DNA of 64,000 nt from Streptomyces sp. CB02923 (GTDB lineage: Bacteria; Actinomycetota; Actinomycetes; Streptomycetales; Streptomycetaceae), in assembly GCF_001905005.1 (NCBI RefSeq), contig NZ_LWKZ01000024.1:961299-1025298 (forward strand), written 5' to 3'. Below the pieces are notes generated by a model. The model did no database searches, was not told where the DNA came from, and saw only the letters and a program-made list of their open reading frames with translations. Below, one piece after another: positions 1 to 8,217 of this stretch. Position 1 is the stretch's first letter, and each line of letters opens with the position of its first letter. The position numbers and the translations under genes are program-made.

Positions 1-17
1 GGCCCTGTCCCCTATCC

Positions 18-57
18 CCCTGCCCCTGCCCCTGCCCCTGCCCCTGCCCCTGCCCCA
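18..57. repeat. Hexanucleotide tandem repeat at left edge
   Basis: The unit TGCCCC is repeated about six times without interruption just downstream of the GntR-type gene (which is on the minus strand). It is a simple low-complexity tract; no coding or regulatory role can be read from it, and it may extend outside the window. Confidence 0.8.
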
Positions 58-59
58 CG

Positions 60-419
60 TCACCCCGTCGTCAGCCTCGTCCGGACCAGGGCCACGACCT
101 CGTCGTCGGTGAGGCCGAGAGTGCGGGCCTCGGCCACCAGCTGGCCCACGCGTTCGGTGAGGCGTACGCGCGCCGGGGACGCCTCACCCGTCACCACGGC
201 ACCGCGGCCGCGGCGGAGTTCGATCAGCCCCTCGTCCTTCAGGCGCTGGTAACCGCGCAGCACCGTATGCACGTTGACGCCCAGGGACTCGGCGAGCGCA
301 CGGGCCGCGGGCAGACGTTCGCCGGACCGTACGGAGCCTTCGGCGAGGGCTCCCCGGACCGCGGCGGCGATCTGGTCGCCGAGCGGGACCGGGGAGGCCT
401 GGTCGATGCGGAAAAGCAC
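60..419 (-). CDS. GntR family transcriptional regulator (YtrA/YhcF-type, short)
   Basis: A winged-helix DNA-binding protein of about 119 residues with almost no effector domain. The N-terminal part carries the GntR signature (PLGDQIAAAVRGALAEGSVRSG... followed by LPAARALAESLGVNVHTVLRGYQ), then about 40 residues of helical tail. The frame is open to an ATG at 530, which would overlap the upstream gene by over 100 bases. I choose the GTG at 419, which lies one base past the upstream stop codon and has AGAGGA at the right distance. This length matches YtrA-like repressors, which typically control a membrane protein in the same operon. Here that is the DUF1648 gene immediately upstream, so autoregulation of the pair from the 1513-1613 region is a reasonable inference. 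Confidence 0.85.
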   Translation of the reverse strand: MLFRIDQASPVPLGDQIAAAVRGALAEGSVRSGERLPAARALAESLGVNVHTVLRGYQRLKDEGLIELRRGRGAVVTGEASPARVRLTERVGQLVAEARTLGLTDDEVVALVRTRLTTG

Positions 420-420
420 G

Positions 421-1512
421 TCAAGTCCTCTGTCCGGGGTCGGAGGCGGAGCCGGGTTTTTGGTCATCGGGTCCGGTGGTGCCACCGGGCTTCCGCTCAG
501 GTCCACCGGTGTTGCCGGCGTCGTGCCCACGGGCGACGAGCGCGTTCAGAAGCGCCGCCGCGGTGGCCGCGTCGTCGACGGTCACCACGAACACACGGCC
601 GTTCGTCAGCCGCAGCGCGAGCGCCTCGCCGGTACGCAGTACGACGCCGCTGCGCCCGGACCGTATCCGGTAGCCCCAGCCTCCGAAGTCGCGCAGCGGG
701 TTGACCTGCTGGACTCCCGCTTCCTCCATCCGGGCCAGCGGGATGCGCAGGCGGGGGCGCGGTACGAAGGGCGAGGCGATGGTCAGGCCCCGGTGGTCGG
801 CGGTGACCCGTACACCCGCGAACACGACGCTGGACACACACGCGACCCCGAAGCCCACCGCGCCGACCCAGTTCACCGCGAGGCCGAAGACCACGGCGAT
901 GGCCAGGAAGCCGGGGGCGAGGACGAGCAGGACGGGCGAGCCGACGGTCCGCGACCAGCCGACGGTCTCGCCGTTCGCGAGATCCAGGGGCGGCGCCACC
1001 CGCGACGGCCCGGCCACCTTGTCCGCCCGTACCCGGTCGCGGCCGGCGCACAGCCACCCCGCCACCCCGCCGATGACCGCGACGCCCAGCGCCACGGCTA
1101 TGTGCACCGGCGGGAAGTGGACCGCCGACGCGTCACCGGCGTCCGCGTTCAGCAGCAGGATCGATACACACATATAGCCGAACAGGCCCATCAGTCCGTA
1201 GCCGACGCTGATCGCCCAGCGCAGGACGCCTGCCGCCTCGTTGCGCAGCACCAGTACGCCGATGACGGCACCGAAGATGACTGGCATACCCACCGATAAC
1301 GTGAGGAAGTCGGAAGCGGCGGCGAAGTCGTCACTGGCGCCGCCCGCGGTGAAGTGCACGGCCAGCGGGTCGGGCACCCGGTCCCGGACCGCCCGGTAGA
1401 CCGCGATGACGGTCGCGATGACGAGGAGGAACGGCAGTACGGCGAGCAGCGCCCGCCAAGGGCGGCGGGTCTCGGGCGGCCCGACGGCGGATCCGGCTTG
1501 CACAGCATTCAT
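421..1512 (-). CDS. DUF1648 domain multi-pass membrane protein
   Basis: Predicted integral membrane protein of 363 residues. Residues 20-45 form a first membrane helix (LLAVLPFLLVIATVIAVY), followed by the DUF1648-type stretch with PDPLAVHFTAGGASDD. Further hydrophobic segments occur near 75-95, 103-125, 140-160 and 195-240; the C-terminal third looks cytoplasmic. The ATG at 1512 has AAAGGGAG upstream. The gene is the first of a two-gene unit with the GntR regulator, and DUF1648 proteins are often paired with YtrA-type GntR regulators in Actinobacteria and Firmicutes. The molecular function of the family is not established, and I see no catalytic motif. Confidence 0.8.
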   Translation of the reverse strand: MNAVQAGSAVGPPETRRPWRALLAVLPFLLVIATVIAVYRAVRDRVPDPLAVHFTAGGASDDFAAASDFLTLSVGMPVIFGAVIGVLVLRNEAAGVLRWAISVGYGLMGLFGYMCVSILLLNADAGDASAVHFPPVHIAVALGVAVIGGVAGWLCAGRDRVRADKVAGPSRVAPPLDLANGETVGWSRTVGSPVLLVLAPGFLAIAVVFGLAVNWVGAVGFGVACVSSVVFAGVRVTADHRGLTIASPFVPRPRLRIPLARMEEAGVQQVNPLRDFGGWGYRIRSGRSGVVLRTGEALALRLTNGRVFVVTVDDAATAAALLNALVARGHDAGNTGGPERKPGGTTGPDDQKPGSASDPGQRT

Positions 1513-1539
1513 GAGCGACTCCCTTTGTTTGCCTTACAG

Positions 1540-1555
1540 TAGAACAATAGAACAA
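1540..1555. promoter_or_regulatory. Candidate GntR operator, direct repeat
   Basis: The octamer TAGAACAA occurs twice back to back, in the promoter region of the DUF1648-GntR unit about 28 bases before its ATG. The low-GC patch contrasts with its surroundings. Binding by the downstream GntR protein is inferred from position only. Confidence 0.4.
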
Positions 1556-1585
1556 CACGTCGGAGAGGCCGCCGATTATTCACAG

Positions 1586-1601
1586 ATCTCATATGTGAGA
1601 T
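1586..1601. promoter_or_regulatory. Palindrome upstream of XRE-MurA gene
   Basis: ATCTCA and TGAGAT form a perfect 6-bp inverted repeat around TATG, ending 12 bases before the ATG at 1614. Its position overlaps where a ribosome-binding site or leaderless transcript start would lie. It is a good candidate for autoregulation by the gene's own N-terminal helix-turn-helix domain. Confidence 0.4.
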
Positions 1602-1613
1602 ACCGTCTTGCTC

Positions 1614-3143
1614 ATGGCAGACGACTACCTCGTACGCATCGGCAGGCTCATCCGCGACGCGCGGCAGCATCGAGGCTGGACCCAGACGCAGCTCGCGGAG
1701 GCGCTCGGTACGAGCCAGAGCGCGGTCAACCGCATCGAACGCGGCAACCAGAACATCAGCCTTGAGATGATCGCGCGCATCGGCGAGGCCCTGGACAGTG
1801 AAATCGTCTCGCTGGGGTACGCGGGACCCATGCACCTTCGCGTCGTCGGCGGCCGACGGCTGTCCGGGAGCATCGACGTCAAGACGAGCAAGAACGCGTG
1901 CGTGGCCCTGCTGTGCGCCACGCTGCTCAACGCGGGCCGCACCACGCTGCGCCGGGTGGCCCGCATCGAGGAGGTCTACCGGATCCTGGAGGTGCTGGGC
2001 AGCATCGGCGTCCGCACCCGCTGGATCAACGACGGCAACGACCTGGAGATCGTGCCGCCGGCCGAACTGGACCTGGACGCCATGGACACGGAGGCGGCGC
2101 GCCGCACCCGCAGCGTCATCATGTTCCTCGGTCCGCTGCTGCACCGCATGGACCACTTCAAGATCCCGTACGCGGGCGGCTGCGACCTCGGTACGCGGAC
2201 GATCACGCCGCACATGACGGCGCTGCGCCACTTCGGCCTGGAGATCACCGCGACGGAGGGCACGTACCACGCCGACGTGGATCGTTCCATCGCCCCCAAG
2301 CGCGCGATCGTCCTGACCGAGCGCGGCGACACCGTGACGGAGAACGCCCTGCTGGCCGCCGCACGGCACGACGGCGTGACGGTCATCCGCAACGCGTCCT
2401 CCAACTACATGGTCCAGGACCTGTGCTTCTTCCTGGAGGAGCTGGGCGTACGGGTCGAGGGCGTCGGCACCACCACACTGACCGTGCACGGCGTCGCACG
2501 CATCGACCGCGACGTGGACTACGCGCCCTCCGAGGACCCCGTCGAGGCGATGAGCCTGCTCGCGGCCGCCGTCGTCACCGAGTCCGAACTGACCATCCGC
2601 CGCGTCCCGGTCGAGTTCCTGGAGATCGAACTCGCCGTCCTGGAGGAGATGGGCCTCGACCACGAGCGCAGCGCGGAGTACGCCGCCGACAACGGCCGGA
2701 CCCGCCTCATCGACCTCACGGTCCGCCCCTCCAAGCTCCAGGCCCCCCTGGACAAGATCCACCCCATGCCCTTCCCGGGCCTGAACATCGACAACGTCCC
2801 GTTCTTCGCCGCCATCGCGGCCAGCGCCCAGGGCCAGACCCTGATCCACGACTGGGTCTACGACAACCGCGCCATCTACCTCACCGACCTCAACCGCCTC
2901 GGTGCCCAGGTCAAACTCCTCGACCCGCACCGCGTCCTGGTCGACGGCCCCACCCGCTGGCGCTCCGCCGAAATGATGTGCCCCCCGGCCCTGCGCCCCG
3001 CAGTCGTCATCCTCCTCGCGATGATGGCCGCCGAGGGCACGTCCGTCCTGCGCAACGTCTATGTCATCAACCGCGGTTACGAGGACCTGGCGGAACGGCT
3101 GAACTCGATCGGGGCGCAGATCGAGATCTTCCGGGATATCTGA
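1614..3143 (+). CDS. XRE helix-turn-helix / UDP-GlcNAc 1-carboxyvinyltransferase (MurA) fusion
   Basis: Two domains in 509 residues. Residues 8-62 are a Cro/C1-type helix-turn-helix (TQTQLAEALGTSQSAVNRIERG). From about residue 73 to the end is a complete EPSP synthase/MurA fold, which transfers enolpyruvate from PEP to UDP-GlcNAc in the first committed step of peptidoglycan synthesis. MurA active-site residues are kept: K93 in SKNA (E. coli K22), C190 in GGCDLGTR (C115, the fosfomycin target), D393 in LNIDN (D305) and R487 in NRGYE (R397). The enzyme half therefore looks catalytically competent. The ATG at 1614 is preferred over a TTG at 1608. It stands alone. Streptomycetes often carry a second murA beside the housekeeping one; that this is such a second copy is inferred. 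The regulatory half is unusual for the family. Confidence 0.9.
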   Translation: MADDYLVRIGRLIRDARQHRGWTQTQLAEALGTSQSAVNRIERGNQNISLEMIARIGEALDSEIVSLGYAGPMHLRVVGGRRLSGSIDVKTSKNACVALLCATLLNAGRTTLRRVARIEEVYRILEVLGSIGVRTRWINDGNDLEIVPPAELDLDAMDTEAARRTRSVIMFLGPLLHRMDHFKIPYAGGCDLGTRTITPHMTALRHFGLEITATEGTYHADVDRSIAPKRAIVLTERGDTVTENALLAAARHDGVTVIRNASSNYMVQDLCFFLEELGVRVEGVGTTTLTVHGVARIDRDVDYAPSEDPVEAMSLLAAAVVTESELTIRRVPVEFLEIELAVLEEMGLDHERSAEYAADNGRTRLIDLTVRPSKLQAPLDKIHPMPFPGLNIDNVPFFAAIAASAQGQTLIHDWVYDNRAIYLTDLNRLGAQVKLLDPHRVLVDGPTRWRSAEMMCPPALRPAVVILLAMMAAEGTSVLRNVYVINRGYEDLAERLNSIGAQIEIFRDI

Positions 3144-3189
3144 CCCCGCATCCCCCTCATCCCCCGAAGCCGGGTCGCGCCCAACCCCT

Positions 3190-3409
3190 TGGCGGCCGTG
3201 GGCCGGAGCGGTCGGCGCCGGGGTCGTCGTCCTGACGGTAATGACGGCCAGCTTCCTGCCGGACCACACCGTGGTGGTCGGCTCGGCCTTCGCGCGGCCG
3301 GCTTCGGGACGCCACCGAGGACGCCTGGGACGACGCGCACCGGACACCCCGCGACACGGTGGAGAAGAGGACGCTCACCCTGAGCGTGCTGACGATCCTG
3401 CTGTCCTGA
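3190..3409 (+). pseudogene. Frameshifted remnant of a small membrane/secreted protein
   Basis: Two coding-like stretches in different frames lie head to tail. The first reads as a hydrophobic segment (GAGVVVLTVMTASFLPDHTV, about 3209-3268). The second reads DATEDAWDDAHRTPRDTVEK and ends in TLSVLTILLS with a stop at 3407-3409. Neither is long enough or has a start to be a gene on its own. I read this as a decayed gene with at least one frameshift near 3300. The family is not recognised. Confidence 0.3.
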
Positions 3410-3615
3410 GGGAGCGAGACGGGTCAACGGGGGTGTTCCCGCCGCTGCCTTGTCGATGCACCTTGGCCTGTGTCCCGAGATGCCTGACAGTTTCCACACA
3501 AAGCCTGCGTGAACAGAACATCCAGTCGACACTTGAAGGTATGTCAGGTATGCCGCATTCCACGGAAGTAAGCAAAACCCGCCGCTTCCCCTAAGAAACA
3601 CACTGGTCACGGCCT

Positions 3616-3763
3616 GTGGTCCCCGCGTGTGCGGGGTTGATCCCACCCTGTACCTGCTGTCGAAGAAGGGCGGGGCGTGGTCCCCGCGTGTGCGGGGTTG
3701 ATCCCGGCTGCCCGGCCCGGCAAGGTCTTCGACCCGTGGTCCCCGTGCATGTGGGGACCACGC
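3616..3763 (+). CRISPR. Degenerate type I-E-like CRISPR mini-array, two intact repeats plus one decayed
   Basis: Two identical 29-nt repeats lie at 3616-3644 and 3677-3705, beginning GTGGTCCCCGCG and ending GTTGATCCC, with the inverted repeat CCCCGC/GCGGGG inside. They are separated by a 32-nt spacer. A third copy starts at 3736 after a 30-nt spacer and is recognisable only for its first half (GTGGTCCCCGTGCATG), as expected for a terminal degenerate repeat. Repeat length, spacer length and the stem match the type I-E arrays of streptomycetes. No cas gene is visible in the window, so this is an orphan or a remnant. Confidence 0.8.
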
Positions 3764-4675
3764 ATGAACATGCCGCACACCCGCGTCGAAGAGCGGCTGG
3801 TTTGCCGCGTGGTGCAGCCGATGGTGTCAACTGTCTTGAGCAGGGCGTTTTTCACCAGGGCGCCTCCCCTTGTGGCGGCGGATCTCGGCGGGTCCGGCGG
3901 GCGTGAGGGGAGCCGGCCGGAGGCGGATCGGCGTGGTCGGGCGGCCGGGCCGGGGCAGGTGCGCGGGCACGGGCACGGGCACGGGCCGGCCATTGCGCCC
4001 CAGCCTGCGCTGGATCTCCCGCCCCAGGACAAAACTCAGCGGTATCACGGCTGCGCCTACGGCGGCTGTGAGGACACCCCGCCTACCGGACGTTCCGGCG
4101 CGTGCCGCCGCCATGCCGCCTGCCAACGGCCAGGTGGGTCCCGGGTACATGGAAGGACGGCACCTCCGAGCGGCAGGACAGGATGTGTGCGAGCCAGCGG
4201 GTGCGCAGGTCGGACAGCGGATCGGGCACCGGGTCGAGCGGCGGGTCGGGCTGTGACCACTGTGAATGACCAGGCGGGCGATGGCCAGACCATGCCGCAG
4301 CGTTCCGACGGTGCCCGGAGCCAGGGAGCGACGGTTTTGCGTCGATGGCTCGGGCGGGGGGAAACAGCGGACGGCCGTGGACACCTGGGTTTTTACGCTC
4401 TCTCCACAGAAACATTGTTCCGATCCGGCCAATCACATGTCTCGGGAACCATTGCCCACGTCATGTTCCTACGCCTAGCGTCAGCGGACGCGAATGGTCG
4501 CCGGACCATACCTGCATTCCCTCGCGCCATCGCCTGCCGCAGGTGCAACACGTCGCATGTTCAACGTCTGTGAGCCGCCTCGCCCTTACGCGAATCTGTC
4601 GTATATCGACGCGATGAACGGTGTCTCTATGCGTCTGATCTCATCTCCTGACCCCGCCACGAAAACGACTCGGCA
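3764..4675. other. Gene-poor stretch with possible decayed minus-strand membrane gene
   Basis: No convincing gene spans this region. On the minus strand two coding-like pieces in different frames can be read. Around 4110-4250 there is PLSDLRTRWLAHILSCRSEV. Around 4000-4090 there is a hydrophobic helix, GVLTAAVGAAVIPLSFVLG, followed by a basic tail. They may be parts of one frameshifted membrane protein gene. The remainder holds short GC-rich repeats (GGGCAC repeated near 3960-3985) and the presumed promoter of the next operon. Confidence 0.25.
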
Positions 4676-5932
4676 TTGAGCGGCCGACAGCGCGTCGCCA
4701 TTGTCGTGGGCGCCCGCCGGGAAGCCGTCAAACTCGCCCCGGTCGCCCGGGAATTACGACGCACGCGCTGGGCCGAGCCGGCCGTGCTCACCACCGGCCG
4801 GCACAGCACGGCGGTACGGAACACCCTCGCCTGCTTCGGCCTGCGCCCCGAGATCGAAATCGAACTGGGCCCATCCGCCGGCACGGGCGACACAGCCGGT
4901 ACCGGCGGCACAGCCGGTACCGGCGGCACAGCCGGTACCGGCGGCACAGCCGATGCGGGGCCGGTCGCCGAGCTGACGGCCGCTCTGCACAGCGGACTCG
5001 GTCACCGCCTGCGCGCGCCCGGCGTACACGCGGTGCTCGTCCAGGGAGACACCTCGTCCGCGCCGGCCGGGGCGATGGCCGCCTTCTTCGCCAAGATCTC
5101 CGTCGTGCACGTGGAGGCGGGGCTGCGCTCCGGCGACGCGCGCAGCCCGTTCCCGGAGGAGGCCCACCGCCGGATGATCGCCGAGCTGAGCGATCTCCAC
5201 CTGGCGCCCACGCATACCGCCCGCCGGAACCTGCTCGCCCAGGGAGTGGCGGCCGACCGGATCGTGGTGACGGGGAACACCGTGATCGACGCCGTCGTCG
5301 CCGCGAGCCGGAGCCCGCGCCACCGCACCGCATCCGAACTCCGCGAAATCGAACAGGATTCCGCTCCGCTGGTCGTCGTGACCGCACACCGGCGGGAGAA
5401 CCGGGGCGAGCCGATCCGGCGGGTGGGCCGGGCGGTGGCAGCACTGAGCCGTCAATATCCCGACGTGACGTTCGTCGTCGCCGCGCATATGAATCCCTCG
5501 GTCCGTATCGCGATCGAGGAAACACTGCGAGGCCGGCCCAACGTCCGGCTGCCGGGGCCGATTCCGTACGACGCCTTCGCCCGCCTCCTGTCCCGGTCCG
5601 TTCTGGCCATCACCGACTCCGGCGGAATTCAGGAGGAGGCGGCGGCCTTCGGCCTGCCGATTCTGATGACCCGGGACAACACCGAGCGGACCGAAGGGAT
5701 TGATTCCGGTCCGGCCCGGCTCGTCGGTACGGACGAGACAGAGATCGTGGCGGCGGCGGAAAAGGAATTCGTCCGCGAGGGCGTGCTGGACACCAGAAAG
5801 CCGAACCGGCCTTTCCCCCGGCCCAACCCGTACGGCGACGGACGGGCCGCCCGGCGCTGCGCCGCCGCCTGCGGCTGGCTGCTGGGTCTGACCCCCAGGC
5901 CGCCCGACATCACTGATCAGGAGACGCGATGA
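4676..5932 (+). CDS. wecB: UDP-N-acetylglucosamine 2-epimerase (non-hydrolysing, WecB-type)
   Basis: Cytoplasmic GT-B-fold enzyme that interconverts UDP-GlcNAc and UDP-ManNAc for cell-envelope glycans. All key residues of the family can be placed: D125 in QGDTSS, E147 in HVEAGLR, E161 in PFPEEAHRR, H238 in TAHRREN, and the nucleotide-binding TDSGGIQEEA. Spacing D-E-E (22 and 14 residues) equals E. coli WecB D95-E117-E131. The extra 30 residues before D125 are mostly a Gly/Thr/Ala repeat encoded by a DNA minisatellite. The only usable start is TTG at 4676, since a stop in frame lies at 4649-4651. The gene overlaps the NHL gene by ATGA, so the two are translationally coupled. Substrate direction and pathway are not shown by the neighbours, which include no glycosyltransferase. 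Confidence 0.85.
   Translation: MSGRQRVAIVVGARREAVKLAPVARELRRTRWAEPAVLTTGRHSTAVRNTLACFGLRPEIEIELGPSAGTGDTAGTGGTAGTGGTAGTGGTADAGPVAELTAALHSGLGHRLRAPGVHAVLVQGDTSSAPAGAMAAFFAKISVVHVEAGLRSGDARSPFPEEAHRRMIAELSDLHLAPTHTARRNLLAQGVAADRIVVTGNTVIDAVVAASRSPRHRTASELREIEQDSAPLVVVTAHRRENRGEPIRRVGRAVAALSRQYPDVTFVVAAHMNPSVRIAIEETLRGRPNVRLPGPIPYDAFARLLSRSVLAITDSGGIQEEAAAFGLPILMTRDNTERTEGIDSGPARLVGTDETEIVAAAEKEFVREGVLDTRKPNRPFPRPNPYGDGRAARRCAAACGWLLGLTPRPPDITDQETR
4891..4952 (+). repeat. In-frame 18-bp coding minisatellite
   Basis: Three perfect copies of an 18-bp unit (CACAGCCGGTACCGGCGG) at 4891-4908, 4909-4926 and 4927-4944, then a partial fourth. A diverged copy precedes them. They encode Thr-Ala-Gly-Thr-Gly-Gly repeats inserted in the epimerase. 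Because the unit is a multiple of three, gain or loss of copies would change loop length without breaking the frame. Confidence 0.9.
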
Positions 5933-8196
5933 CCACTCCCGCCAACGTGCCCATCGGCACGATCGTCACGGTCGCCGGTACCGGCGCGACCGGCTTCGAA
6001 GGGGACGGCGGCCCCGCTGTCCAGGCCGAGCTCAACAGTCCGCGGATCGCCCTGGACCGGGCCGGGAACCTCTATCTCTCCGAGATCGGCAATCACCGCG
6101 TCCGCAAGGTCGGCACCGACGGCGTCATCACCACGATCGCGGGAACCGGCACGTCCGGTTTCAGCGGTGACGGGGGTCCTGCCACCGCCGCCCAGCTCAG
6201 CCAGCCGCTGGGCGTCGCGGTCGACGGCGCCGGCAACGTGTACGTGGCGGAATGGAGCAACTGCCGGGTGCGCAAGGTGACACCGAACGGTGTCATCACC
6301 ACCGTGGCGGGCGGCGGGTCGGGCGGGGACGGCGGGCGCGCCGTGGACGCCTCGCTCAGCTATCCCTTCGCCGTGGCGGTGGACACGGCCGGAAACCTGT
6401 ATGTCACCGAGCGGTTCGGCCGGCGGGTACGGAAGATCACGCCGGATGGCCTCATCCACACGGTCGCGGGCTCCGGAACGGCTGGTTTCAGCGGGGACAG
6501 CGGGCCGGCCACCGCCGCCGAGCTCAACAGCCCCAAAGGACTGGGCGTGGACAGCGCCGGCAACCTCTACATCGGCGACCAGGACAACCAACGGCTGCGC
6601 AAGGTCGACACGCACGGCGTCATCACCACCGTCGCGGGCAACGGGTCACCCGGCTACGTCCGGGACGGCGGCCCGGCCACCGACACCCGGCTGAACGGCC
6701 CCGAGGGCTCGGTGACGGACGACGCCGGCAACCTCTACTTCGCCGACGGCGGCAACCACCGCATCCGCAAGATCCGTACCGACGGCACCATCGTCACCAT
6801 CGCGGGCAACGGCACGGGCGGCTACGAGGGGGACGAGGTACCCGCCGACACCACCACGCTCTACTTCCCCACCACGCTGGCGCTGAACGACGCCGGCGAC
6901 CTGTACGTGGCCGACGGCGGCAACCAGCGCATCCGCAAGATCGTGGGAGCGACCCGGTACGACCCCTCCGCCCCCGCGGTCGCCGATCTCTTCGGCGAGG
7001 TCGTCAGCCCGCACACCGTCCAGCGCGGCCAGGAGTTCGACCTCGGCGCCCGGATCAAGAACCGGGGCCCGTCCACCGTCGACGGGCAGCAGGTCACGGT
7101 CGTCCTCACCCTGGCCGACGGCCTGGTCGGCGGCCCCGGCACCACCGGGCAGCGCCTGACCCGCACCTTCCCCGGCGCCCGGCTCATTCCGCAGTACGCC
7201 TCGCTGGACGGGGTGTTCCGGGTCACCGCGCCGGAGACCACGCCCCCCGGCTCGTATGCGTCCACACTGGAGATCCAGTACGCCGGGGAACTCAACCTGA
7301 AGGACAACACCTTCACCCTGCCCGTCGTGGTCGTCGCGCCGGCTCCGGTGACGGACGAGACCGCGTTGGAGATCCGCCAGGAGAGCGTCCCGCGGACGGC
7401 GGCAGGCCAGACCGCCAAGTTCAACGTCGTCTTCAACTCGCCCGCCGGCGAGCCGGTCAACCCCGGAGACATCGTCCAACGGTTCTCCGCGCCCACCGGC
7501 TTCGTCTTCACCGGTCAGCCGTCGTACGGCTACTACAACACCATCCACGGTGTGATCGCCGGAAACCTGCCGTACGAGATCGGGAACGCCGGCCGGACCC
7601 TGATCATCACGGCCAATCCGCACGTCAACACCACGTCCAGCGACACCGGCCCGCTCGTCTACACGATCGGGGTCCAGGCACTCGCCGACGCTCGGCCCGG
7701 TGTCCACCGCGACGGCAGCGCCAGCGTCGGCAAGCACGCTCCCGTCCAGATCTCGGCCGAGATCACCGGCGGCTCCCAGGACGAGCCGGCGCTGCGCCTG
7801 GCCCAGGAGAGCGTGCCCGAGGCGAAACCGGGCGACACCGTCTCGTTCAACGTCGAGATCCGCTCGCCGGACAACCAGCCGGTCAACCCGGGCACGCTGG
7901 CCCAGCGCTTCACCGCCCCCACCGGCTTCGTGTTCACCGGCGGCGCCTCGTACGGCTACTACTACGTCCAGCCCGCCGTCACCGGGAACCTCCAGACGCG
8001 GCTCGAAGACGGCGGCCGGACTCTCGTCGTCACCTCCGACCCGCACCTCAACACCGGCGCCACCGACCGGACCGCGTTGCTCTACACGATCGGCATCCGC
8101 GCACTGCCCGACGCGGCACCCGGCTCGCGGCCCACCGACGGCAGCGCGGCCATCGGGCGCCTGGCACCCGTACCGCTGTCCGCCCACGTCCTCTGA
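5929..8196 (+). CDS. NHL-repeat beta-propeller protein, copy 1
   Basis: A 755-residue protein with six NHL repeats of about 56 residues in the first 340 residues. Each has the pattern TVAGNGxxGxxGDGGPA...L..P.G.AVD.AGNLYVAD..N.RVRK, enough for a closed six-bladed propeller. From about 350 to 480 follows an immunoglobulin-like CARDB/DUF11-type domain (DLGARIKNRGPST...VTVVLTLADGL). Two copies of a roughly 130-residue domain then follow, each with PVNPG, QRF.APTGFVFTG, SYGYY and NPHxNT. There is no signal peptide or membrane helix. The start ATG overlaps the epimerase stop. NHL propellers usually bind proteins, RNA or glycans; the ligand here is unknown. Confidence 0.85.
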   Translation: MTTPANVPIGTIVTVAGTGATGFEGDGGPAVQAELNSPRIALDRAGNLYLSEIGNHRVRKVGTDGVITTIAGTGTSGFSGDGGPATAAQLSQPLGVAVDGAGNVYVAEWSNCRVRKVTPNGVITTVAGGGSGGDGGRAVDASLSYPFAVAVDTAGNLYVTERFGRRVRKITPDGLIHTVAGSGTAGFSGDSGPATAAELNSPKGLGVDSAGNLYIGDQDNQRLRKVDTHGVITTVAGNGSPGYVRDGGPATDTRLNGPEGSVTDDAGNLYFADGGNHRIRKIRTDGTIVTIAGNGTGGYEGDEVPADTTTLYFPTTLALNDAGDLYVADGGNQRIRKIVGATRYDPSAPAVADLFGEVVSPHTVQRGQEFDLGARIKNRGPSTVDGQQVTVVLTLADGLVGGPGTTGQRLTRTFPGARLIPQYASLDGVFRVTAPETTPPGSYASTLEIQYAGELNLKDNTFTLPVVVVAPAPVTDETALEIRQESVPRTAAGQTAKFNVVFNSPAGEPVNPGDIVQRFSAPTGFVFTGQPSYGYYNTIHGVIAGNLPYEIGNAGRTLIITANPHVNTTSSDTGPLVYTIGVQALADARPGVHRDGSASVGKHAPVQISAEITGGSQDEPALRLAQESVPEAKPGDTVSFNVEIRSPDNQPVNPGTLAQRFTAPTGFVFTGGASYGYYYVQPAVTGNLQTRLEDGGRTLVVTSDPHLNTGATDRTALLYTIGIRALPDAAPGSRPTDGSAAIGRLAPVPLSAHVL

Positions 8197-8217
8197 ACCT
8201 CGACAGGAGCAGCGATC

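Noticed and set aside
1509..3347. 612-codon frame antisense to the MurA fusion
   Set aside because: Shadow of high-GC codon usage; the opposite strand encodes a protein with conserved catalytic residues, while this frame is Asp/Gly/Val/Arg-rich without domains.
3077..3830. Minus-strand frames reading SPHARGPRVEDL / NPAHAGTTGRD
   Set aside because: The HTRG/HAGTT phrases come from translating the CRISPR repeats, a common false gene.
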